Below, one piece after another: positions 57,905-64,000 of a stretch of 64,000 nt of DNA; position 1 is the stretch's first letter, and each line of letters begins with the position of its first letter. The DNA comes from Tautonia marina. Its GTDB lineage: Bacteria; Planctomycetota; Planctomycetia; Isosphaerales; Isosphaeraceae. Both the position numbers and the translations under genes were made by a program. The stretch is from positions 28,542 to 92,541 of the forward strand of contig NZ_WEZF01000029.1 in NCBI RefSeq assembly GCF_009177065.1. Reading direction: 5' to 3'. Under the pieces are notes generated by a model that did no database searches, was not told where the DNA came from, and saw only the letters and a program-made list of their open reading frames with translations.

Positions 57905-58468
57905 CTTGGGTGGGCCTCCCCCGACTCGGCGGGACCGGGTTCGCGGGACGAATCTCGGTCGAACCCCAAGCGGGGGGCTCGACGCTCCCGAGGCTGGGCG
58001 GACGCAGGGCAGTCGACCCCTTCGGGTCGCCATACTATTATGACACGACGTCCAACCCTGTTCGCAACCTCGTTACCCTGCGACACCCCCAACCGCACCC
58101 CCGGTTCACCCTTTTTCTCACAAAAACCTTGAGAAATCCGCGGCCTTCGTTCCTCCCGATCCCTCGCGAAATTCTCGTGAAGAACCCGTCAAGCTTGTCC
58201 CAGACCTCCCAGACACCCCTCCGAGGCTCGTGATTGCGTGCGAGTGTTCGCCCATGCTTCGGACGGGCGAGTCCTCAACCTCCACCCCGCCGACTCCCTC
58301 TCCCCTCGACGGTCGGTACCCCTCGGCCGAACCGATTTCCCCCCTTTTTTTTGAAATCGCTCGCGCCCTGCCATTTGTACGGGCCAATTTTTCAGAACGA
58401 TCCGTCCCCGACCTCCCGGAACCCGTCGAACCCCGAACCCTTTGTTCCCCCCTCCCGAGTCTCATCCC
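57905..58468. other. 564-base divergent spacer
   Basis: Between the HNH gene and cinA. I see no gene, repeat or convincing promoter. Confidence 0.4.
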
Positions 58469-59722
58469 ATGCATGCCGAACTCCTGATGATCGGAAGCGA
58501 GCTGATCAGCGGCGCGAAGCTCGACACCAACGGCCAGTGGCTCTGCGACCGCCTTGCCTCGCTCGGCATTCCCGTCCGGTTCTCGACCCTGCTGGGAGAC
58601 GACCTCGACGACAACGTCGCCGCCTTCGCCCTGGCCATCTCCCGATCCGATCTGGTCGTGACCAGCGGCGGCCTCGGCCCGACCCAGGACGACCTGACCC
58701 GCGAGGCTCTCGCCCGAGCCGCCGGCGTCGGCCTCGTTCAGGATGACCAGGCCCTCGGCATGATCGAGGCCCTCTTTGCCCGCCGCAACCGCGAGATGCC
58801 CGACCGCAACCGCATCCAGGCCCTCATCCCCGAAGGCTCCTCGATCCTCCCGAACCCGATCGGCACCGCCCCCGGCATCTGGATGAAGACCGGCATCGCC
58901 CACGTCGCCTGCCTTCCCGGCGTCCCCCGAGAGCTGAAGGCGATGTTCGATGAGGAACTCGCCCCCCGCCTCCGCGCCGTCGGCCTGGCCGGTCGGGTGA
59001 TCGTCAACCGCGTGATCAACCTGTTCGGCCTCGGCGAATCCGACGTCGAGGCCCAGGCCCCCGACCTCACCGCCCGCGGCCGCATCCCCGAGGTCGGCAT
59101 CACCGCCTCCGACGCCACCATCAGCTTCCGAATCCGCGCCGAGGGGGCCGACGAGGCCGAGGCCCTCGCCCTCATGCAGCCCACCATCGACGCCATCTAC
59201 GAGCGCTTCGGCGACCTTATCGTCGGCGAAGGCTCCGACGACGTGGCCGAGGCCGTTGTTTCACTCCTGCAATCCCAGGGCAAGACCCTCGCCGTCGCCG
59301 AGTCCTGCACCGGTGGCCTCATCGCGCACCGCCTGACCCGTATCCCCGGCGTCAGCCCCGTCTTTCCCGGCGGCATCGTCTCCTACGCCAACGAGGCCAA
59401 GACCTCCCTGCTCGACGTCCCCGCCGATCTGATCGACTCCGTCGGCGCCGTCAGTGCCGAGGTGGCCGAGGCGATGGCCCTCGGCGTCCGCCGCCGCTTC
59501 GGAGCCGACCTCGGCCTCTCCGTCACCGGCGTCGCCGGCCCCACCGGCGGCTCCCCCGACAAGCCCGTCGGTCTCGTCTACGTCGGCCTCTCCCTCGACG
59601 ACCACACCCTCCACCGCCGCCTCTCCCTCGGCCCCGAGCAGCCCCGCCCCGTCATCCAGAGCCGCTCCGCCAAGCACGCCCTCAACTTCGCCCGCCTCGG
59701 CCTCCTCGGGAAAACACCCTGA
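58469..59722 (+). CDS. cinA: CinA-like protein, probable NMN amidohydrolase
   Basis: 417 aa. The N-terminal MoCF-type domain (about 1-170) has EVLMIGSELISGAKLDTN-like sequence (here LLMIGSELISGAKLDTN), TSGGLGPTQDDLTREA and GTAPGI. The C-terminal PncC domain (about 260-415) has VAESCTGGLIAHRLT, VVSAEVAEAMALGVRR-like helix and VTGVAGPTGG, the nicotinamide mononucleotide deamidase signature. It acts in pyridine nucleotide recycling. The ATG at 58469 is favoured over the TTG at 58442; no strong ribosome site is visible for either. Confidence 0.9.
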   Translation: MHAELLMIGSELISGAKLDTNGQWLCDRLASLGIPVRFSTLLGDDLDDNVAAFALAISRSDLVVTSGGLGPTQDDLTREALARAAGVGLVQDDQALGMIEALFARRNREMPDRNRIQALIPEGSSILPNPIGTAPGIWMKTGIAHVACLPGVPRELKAMFDEELAPRLRAVGLAGRVIVNRVINLFGLGESDVEAQAPDLTARGRIPEVGITASDATISFRIRAEGADEAEALALMQPTIDAIYERFGDLIVGEGSDDVAEAVVSLLQSQGKTLAVAESCTGGLIAHRLTRIPGVSPVFPGGIVSYANEAKTSLLDVPADLIDSVGAVSAEVAEAMALGVRRRFGADLGLSVTGVAGPTGGSPDKPVGLVYVGLSLDDHTLHRRLSLGPEQPRPVIQSRSAKHALNFARLGLLGKTP

Positions 59723-59807
59723 TCTCCCCTCCCCGTCCTCGTCTTCCCATCGCGAACACCTGATCCTTCCTTGAAGCCGTCATCACCTTCGCCAGAATCG
59801 ACCCCTC

Positions 59808-59847
59808 CCCCTCTCCCCGCGAGCGGGGAGAGGGCCGGGGTGAGGGG
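59808..59847 (+). repeat. Dispersed hairpin repeat, copy downstream of cinA
   Basis: The same 40-base unit as 56031-56070 with one base changed, 85 bases after the cinA stop. It could act as a terminator or be a REP-like element. Confidence 0.75.
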
Positions 59848-59925
59848 CCCGGGCTGGATCGTCAGGCGAGGCGTCTGACCTTCGTCGGGTCGCACGCCAA
59901 ACGGTCAGGATCTCGACCCGACGCT

Positions 59926-59969
59926 GCGGCGGGTGGCTCGGGGCATCTTGCTCCCAGCCAACCCGCCGG
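59926..59969. repeat. GGGTGGCT hairpin, downstream of the first secreted-protein gene
   Basis: An imperfect inverted repeat (GGCGGGTGGCTCGGGG and CCCAGCCAACCCGCC). It belongs to a family also seen at 60666-60706 and 62244-62285. Confidence 0.5.
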
Positions 59970-60015
59970 CGAGTCATCCGGTCGATCTGGCATCACTCGC
60001 GGGGTTCAAGAGTTC

Positions 60016-60627
60016 CTATCGGCCCCGCTCGAACTCGATCGTCCCTTCGCCAAACCAGGTGTAACCAATCGCGAGGGGCGGGTTGTCGGGATCGTTCAGA
60101 GCGAACGATTCCGTGATTGCGATCATATCAAAGCTGCCGCCGACGACATGCTCGAAGCGTCCCGTACTCGCGCCCAAGATCGGGGTAAACTCTGCGATGA
60201 AGATCGCGAACACCTTTCCGGGATGGCCCGCGTCGGGGAACAACTGGACGATTCCGGGACTGTACTCCCCGTTCCCTCGACCGTAGTCATAGAGAAGTTC
60301 GTCACCATTGGCCGCCACGAAAAGGGTCGGACGTGAATTGTCGAACTCGGCCGCAAGGATGGAGCCCGGCAGGATCCGCGGGTCATCGGGATCTGCAAGG
60401 CGGAGCGGACGGACCCAACCCAGGCCGTCATGTCGACCCAGAAGGGTCGCCTGACCTTCGATCGTGTGCGGCGCTTCCTCGCCAGGTGCTGGGAAAAATG
60501 CGAGGACGCCACCCCCGCGAATCTTGAACGGTTGGACTTGTGCTTCCGCGTGATCGCTGGCCGAAACCGCAACGAACAGCACGATCATCGGCATCACGGG
60601 GAAGCTGCTGCAGAACGCTCGAATCAT
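60016..60627 (-). CDS. Small secreted protein of the tandem array, member 1
   Basis: 203 aa with a signal peptide (cut near AEAQ). The strand-rich mature part contains GQATLLGRH, FIAEFTPILGASTGRFEHVV and GGSFDMIAITESF, closely resembling member 4 (62420-62995). The pattern of strands with G-rich turns suggests a barrel, similar in style to allene oxide cyclase-like folds, but this is inference. Unknown function. GGGAGA stands 6 bases before the ATG. Confidence 0.75.
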   Translation of the reverse strand: MIRAFCSSFPVMPMIVLFVAVSASDHAEAQVQPFKIRGGGVLAFFPAPGEEAPHTIEGQATLLGRHDGLGWVRPLRLADPDDPRILPGSILAAEFDNSRPTLFVAANGDELLYDYGRGNGEYSPGIVQLFPDAGHPGKVFAIFIAEFTPILGASTGRFEHVVGGSFDMIAITESFALNDPDNPPLAIGYTWFGEGTIEFERGR

Positions 60628-60665
60628 GAGATGTCTCCCTAGGTACTATGGTTGATCCGCGTGTT

Positions 60666-60706
60666 CGGCGGGGTGGCTGGGGTCAGGAGAACCAGCCACC
60701 CCGCCG
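60666..60706. repeat. GGGTGGCT hairpin between array members 1 and 2
   Basis: A perfect 15-base inverted repeat (CGGCGGGGTGGCTGG and its complement, 11-base loop), between the end of member 2 and the start of member 1. GTGTTCGGCG stands beside its left arm. Confidence 0.7.
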
Positions 60707-60728
60707 CACATCGCCGAAAAAATGGCGA

Positions 60729-61274
60729 TTATGGATTGATCGTTCCAACTTGCGTGTAAGTTGCGATGGCCGAATCCGCCGTCAGGGGCGTGGGTTCGGA
60801 TTCGAAGCACGTCTGCAGGCTACCGGTTGCGTTCTCGTATCGGCCAGTGCCGCCTACAACCGTGAACTGGCCATCTCCGGAGAAGACAGCCAGGGCCGTA
60901 GCCTTGTCGATGACGATCGTAAACTCTGCAACCCACGTGCAATGAATCTGGCCGCCGCGGCCAATGATGATCTGGAGCTCTCGATTGCCGAAGTAAGGAT
61001 TGGGGCCCTGTACTCCTTCGAATTGGATAATCTCAATTTCATTGTCTTCGAAGACGGTCTCGGGGACCGAATTAGGACGGATCGAACCGGTTTGCAATGC
61101 GACTCCATTGAATTCGCTGAACTGCTTGGCGATCAATGGCACGTCTTCGAGGTTGGAGAGGAACCCTTGCAAATTCGAGAACCTCACCACGCCGACCGCG
61201 TCGTACTCGGCCCCAGAGGCACCAGAGCACAACAGAACCGACATCACCGCTATGGATGTAAGATGTCTGAGCAT
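60729..61274 (-). CDS. Small secreted protein of the tandem array, member 2
   Basis: 181 aa from the ATG at 61274, with AAGGAGG 6 bases upstream, the best ribosome site in the array. A signal peptide (cut near SGAE) precedes a strand-rich domain ending in VVGGTGRYENATGS. That GGTGR(Y/F)xNA(T/S)GS motif is shared with member 3. Unknown function. Confidence 0.75.
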   Translation of the reverse strand: MLRHLTSIAVMSVLLCSGASGAEYDAVGVVRFSNLQGFLSNLEDVPLIAKQFSEFNGVALQTGSIRPNSVPETVFEDNEIEIIQFEGVQGPNPYFGNRELQIIIGRGGQIHCTWVAEFTIVIDKATALAVFSGDGQFTVVGGTGRYENATGSLQTCFESEPTPLTADSAIATYTQVGTINP

Positions 61275-61312
61275 AATTGCCTCCTTAAGATTTGCTGATA
61301 GTCTCGAACGTA

Positions 61313-61495
61313 GTTTAACGTGTTCGGCTGCATCGTGCGCGGGTGGCCCCGGTTGCTCGCCAACCGGGGTCGCGGAGCGACGAGAGGTGATGAGGCGGCG
61401 TCCCGCAATCTCTTGCGGCTGCGCCGCCCCGGTTGGCGAGCAACCGGGGCCACCCGCGGTCTCCCTGGTTCCAGTGGTGAATCCGCGTGTTAGGC
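61313..61495 (-). other. Spacer with attC-like ends (candidate recombination site)
   Basis: On the minus strand the segment begins GCCTAAC (61489-61495) and ends GTTAAAC (61313-61319), fitting RYYYAAC and GTTRRRY, the conserved ends of integron attC sites. Gene member 2 starts 39 bases further on. The 183-base length is longer than most attC sites, and no integrase is in the window. Speculative. Confidence 0.3.
61339..61457. repeat. REPIN-like 31-base inverted repeat with 57-base loop
   Basis: Two perfect 31-base arms (61339-61369 and 61427-61457). Each arm itself contains a smaller palindrome, CCCCGGTT and AACCGGGG around GCTCGCC. Two inverted palindromic units at this distance are the layout of a REPIN. 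Confidence 0.75.
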
Positions 61496-61663
61496 GACCG
61501 ACCGACCAGGCCCGCCACGAGCCAGCCCTGAAGCCCACCCGAGCCGCGGCGGACCGGGTCCGCTGCAGCGCGAAGAGCGGTTACGTGGTTTTCGCGGTGA
61601 CAAGTCAACCGGGACGCAACAACCTTAGACCCGGCGACCCGCTGGCCCCTGACCTTTCAACAC

Positions 61664-62164
61664 TTAATAGCAAATGAACCCATCGAACTCCACAACGGCC
61701 AGCACTTGGTCTCCGATGGGGAAGGCGACGGCCTGATAGCCGGCCGAACCGCTGGCATTGGCGAACCGGCCGGTCCCGCCCGTGAACTCGTACGGCCCCT
61801 CAGCCAGCAACGTGCCGCCGGGGCCGGGCTCGAACGAACCGCTGAATTTCAAGGAAAGCGTATCGCCGTTGGCGGCCGTGAAGACGATCTCCCCCTCGAA
61901 TTCGGTCAGCTCTGCATTCGTGTAGCAGAGCACTTCCTGACGGGTGAACCGGCCGAGGTGCGTGGCATTGCCGGTCCAGAACGCGGTGAACCCGCCGAAG
62001 GGGCAGTCCTCGCTGGGCTCGATAAGCCCGGTCACCAACCCCTCCGCGTTGCCGCGGAACGGCCGGGGCTGGTCATTCGCCGTGGCTTCTGGGGCGATCA
62101 GAGTTAATCCGACCAGCAGCAGGGCCAGGGCGGTGAAGCCACGGACAAGTGTTCGCGTCGTCAT
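61664..62164 (-). CDS. Small secreted protein of the tandem array, member 3
   Basis: 166 aa from the ATG at 62164. A signal peptide (cut near ATAN) precedes a strand-rich domain with GNATHLGRF and FTGGTGRFANASGSAG. The first motif is like member 1's GQATLLGRH and the second like member 2's. Two Cys residues near CPFGGF and LCYTN could pair. Unknown function. Confidence 0.75.
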   Translation of the reverse strand: MTTRTLVRGFTALALLLVGLTLIAPEATANDQPRPFRGNAEGLVTGLIEPSEDCPFGGFTAFWTGNATHLGRFTRQEVLCYTNAELTEFEGEIVFTAANGDTLSLKFSGSFEPGPGGTLLAEGPYEFTGGTGRFANASGSAGYQAVAFPIGDQVLAVVEFDGFICY

Positions 62165-62243
62165 GGTGAATAAGTCCTCAATCGGTGCAGCGCAACACAA
62201 CAAGAAACGGAGAAGCCGCCGAACGTGGCGTGACGCGAACGCT

Positions 62244-62285
62244 GACGGCCGGGTGGCTGAGGTCCTTCTGACCCCAGCCCGCGTC
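62244..62285. repeat. GGGTGGCT hairpin between array members 3 and 4
   Basis: Imperfect inverted repeat: GGGTGGCTGAGGTC with GACCCCAGCCC downstream. Related to 59926-59969 and 60666-60706. Confidence 0.5.
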
Positions 62286-62419
62286 GGAACGGATCGGGAC
62301 GACTGGGGTCGAGACGACCCCGGCCGACTCGCCGGGTCCGCTGCACCGCGAGGTGAAGCGGATCAGTCAACTTATGAAATTGCTTGCAAATACGTGGGAA
62401 GATATCCCGCCGCTGCGGC

Positions 62420-62995
62420 TCAGTTGCCGCCGACCACGAGAGGACCCTCCCCGGTCCAGGTGTACTGCACCTCGGTGTCACCCGGAGAGAAGACCTCCGT
62501 CCAGGCAGACATGAGGAATGAGCCGCCTCGAATTCGCTTGAAGCGCTTCGTGGACGCCTCCGGGACGGGCGTAAACTCCGCCAGGAAGAAGGCAAGATAC
62601 CTGTCCTCCCCGACTTGGAAGAGCGTCACACCGAGCCCCGGTGACGTCGCATCGTAGTGGAACGCCTGTGTTCCCTTGTCGGATTGAAACAGGATGATCG
62701 GCGGATCGTCGGCGTTCTCGAACGGGATCGCATCCTCCCCCGGAACAGCCTCGTCGAAGAGCACCTCCAGCGTACTCCTCGTCGTCTGGTAGACCCCCAA
62801 TCCGGTCGCCGTGCCAATGGCGTCGAATTCGAGGAACGGGTCCTGCGGGGACGGCGGCAGCGGATCGTAGATCGTCCCCACCCCGGTCACGACGAAGGGA
62901 ATCTCACTCTGAGCATCAACCGGCGCGGTGAATCCCAGGGGAACCAGAATCGTCGCGAGCAGCATCAACGCTCGCCGCAGCTTGGCACCATCCAT
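62420..62995 (-). CDS. Small secreted protein of the tandem array, member 4
   Basis: 191 aa with a signal peptide (cut near VDAQ). It contains IGTATGLGVY, FLAEFTPVPEASTKRFK and RGGSFLMSAWTEVF, closely matching member 1. The ATG at 62995 is preceded by AGGAGG at 7 bases. The first gene of the minus-strand array. Unknown function. Confidence 0.75.
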   Translation of the reverse strand: MDGAKLRRALMLLATILVPLGFTAPVDAQSEIPFVVTGVGTIYDPLPPSPQDPFLEFDAIGTATGLGVYQTTRSTLEVLFDEAVPGEDAIPFENADDPPIILFQSDKGTQAFHYDATSPGLGVTLFQVGEDRYLAFFLAEFTPVPEASTKRFKRIRGGSFLMSAWTEVFSPGDTEVQYTWTGEGPLVVGGN

Positions 62996-63385
62996 TCACA
63001 AACCTCCTCGTTGAGGACGAATCACCCTCAGATCAGGCGAGTCCTCCTTCGGATCGCCCGTCCGAGTCCAGCTTGGCAGGTGGTCGCCCGATGATCGGGC
63101 AGACTCCCTACTGATCAATCCTGCAAAACGGGGAGGAAGGTTACAGGGCGTTCAGAAATTTGTTCGATCATGGCAAAGAGTGAGATCCCCATTCGTCACG
63201 GGTACCGGGACAATGCCCGGAACCGCCGGGTGCCACTGGCTTTAGCAGTGCCGAGCCGAACCGGAGCACTGGCAGAGCCCGTGGCACCCGGACATCAGCA
63301 CCATTCATCCGCCAGTGCCACCCCGCCGCCTCACCCCGAAATGACCGCAGAGGTCTTGAGCGCCGTGAGGCGACGGGCCACGGCG
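62996..63385. other. 390-base spacer
   Basis: No gene. It contains the imperfect inverted repeat at 63226-63291. Confidence 0.4.
63226..63291. repeat. Imperfect inverted repeat with CCGGGTGCCA ends
   Basis: A 26-base arm starting CCGGGTGCCACTGGC and a matching opposite arm ending GTGGCACCCGG, with a few mismatches. It resembles a dispersed repeat or a terminator of the TPR gene that follows on the minus strand. Confidence 0.5.
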
Positions 63386-63973
63386 TTACCGGGGGGATTG
63401 CTGAATGCAAGACGCTGCAATGGACTCGCCCTTTCGCGCCTCCTCGAAGTCCGGATTGAGTTCGAGTGCGAGCCGAAAGACAGCCAATGCCATGAGGTAA
63501 CCGCGGTGCTCTTCTTGAGTTCGACCCGCATCTCGGTCGCGGACCGCGGCGGTCATGATGGAGCCGCCGAAGTTGTAGACCTCGATCGCCGCGTTTCGTG
63601 CGTAGTGAGGGTCGGCGGCGAGCTCAACGGCCCTGAGGGTGGATTGGCGCGCGGCGGAGATCTCGCCGAGCTCAATCTGGCAGAGGCCGAGCTGGCGAAA
63701 GAACTCGGGCGTGTTGGGCTCGATCTTCGTGGCTTCCACGAACGCTTCGGCCGCGGCACCGGGATCGCCGAGTTGAGCGTGGGCCATTCCTTTACCACCC
63801 CAGGCACCCGGATGACGAGGTTCGAGGCGAATCGCCTCGTCGAAGTGAGCGATGGCTTGCCTATCGAGCTCCGCGGCGAGATCCGCGTTGCCTTGCTCGC
63901 GCGCCCTTTGCGCCTTGAGCGAGCAGGTCACGCCCTCGTTGAAGCTCCGGAAGCCAGGTGTTTTGGTAGGCAC
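63386..63973 (-). CDS. TPR protein
   Basis: 195 aa from the ATG at 63973. Three or more tetratricopeptide repeats are visible: HFDEAIRLEPRHPGAWGGKG, AFVEATKIEPNTPEFFRQLG and VFRLALELNPDFEEARKGE. No signal peptide or membrane segment, so it is probably a cytoplasmic scaffold or adaptor. It lies upstream of the array genes on the same strand, 390 bases away. Confidence 0.75.
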   Translation of the reverse strand: MPTKTPGFRSFNEGVTCSLKAQRAREQGNADLAAELDRQAIAHFDEAIRLEPRHPGAWGGKGMAHAQLGDPGAAAEAFVEATKIEPNTPEFFRQLGLCQIELGEISAARQSTLRAVELAADPHYARNAAIEVYNFGGSIMTAAVRDRDAGRTQEEHRGYLMALAVFRLALELNPDFEEARKGESIAASCIQQSPR

Positions 63974-64000
63974 GATGTTTTCCCCGCCGCCTCATCTTGA

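Larger units (their letters stand above)
61275..61663. other. 389-base spacer holding the large inverted repeat and attC-like boxes
   Basis: No gene. See the separate entries for the inverted repeat at 61339-61457 and the attC-like ends at 61313-61495. Confidence 0.5.

Overview
The window is a 64 kb piece of high-GC bacterial chromosome. The gene content points to a planctomycete, most likely Isosphaeraceae-like. The pointers are a subtilase with a VEARCLLS (LEPR-type) N-terminal motif, a Tat-exported Gfo/Idh/MocA oxidoreductase, a PEP-CTERM protein, a secretin with a proline-rich leader, many lipoproteins, and lipopolysaccharide genes (an LptE-like protein and KdsB). The taxon is inferred from protein style, not from a marker RNA. 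I saw no rRNA, tRNA, CRISPR array, insertion sequence or prophage.

Layout. 0-4.2 kb: envelope and housekeeping genes (BamD-like lipoprotein, LptE-like, FolP, ProA). 4.2-9 kb: RmlD-like reductase, orphan ParB-like protein, GT39-type membrane glycosyltransferase, RecA/KaiC-fold ATPase. 9.2-13 kb: an apparent operon of secretin, OmpA-like exported protein and TPR lipoprotein. 13-18.7 kb: Gfo/Idh/MocA oxidoreductase, small membrane protein, DHA2-type MFS exporter, ABC-F ATPase. 18.7-24.9 kb: a tightly packed type I secretion operon on the minus strand (ABC exporter with a degenerate C39-like domain and a His-rich linker, HlyD-type adaptor, TolC-type channel). 24.9-26.4 kb: an HPF/RaiA-like gene divergent from an NhaR-like regulator, with palindromes between them. 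26.5-35.4 kb: thioredoxin-trypsin fusion, coiled-coil membrane protein with a small membrane partner, esterase, Rad52-type annealing protein, ACT-domain protein, secreted protein. 35.7-42 kb: acylphosphatase, ABC-2 permease, ABC transporter with a degenerate ATP site, SDR, subtilase. 43-49.7 kb: KdsB, two small-molecule or unknown enzymes, YciF-type protein, truncated hemoglobin and several small membrane proteins. 49.8-59.7 kb: a Cys/His-rich exported protein next to a PEP-CTERM protein resembling the Zur-repressed all3515 family, an amidase, LeuS, a nucleotide-sugar epimerase, an HNH endonuclease and CinA.

60-63 kb: four small secreted proteins lie in tandem on the minus strand, each next to a hairpin. 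The GGGTGGCT hairpin sequence recurs at three of these places, and a CGCC(G/T)AACACG-type motif recurs in the spacers. One spacer starts and ends with attC-like boxes and holds a large REPIN-like inverted repeat. I regard this as the least explained part of the window. The last gene is a TPR protein.

How the genes work together. Only three groups look like true functional modules: the secretin-OmpA-TPR operon, the ABC/HlyD/TolC exporter, and the possible metal-linked pair at 49.8-51.5 kb. The rest is mostly single genes with ordinary intergenic spacers.
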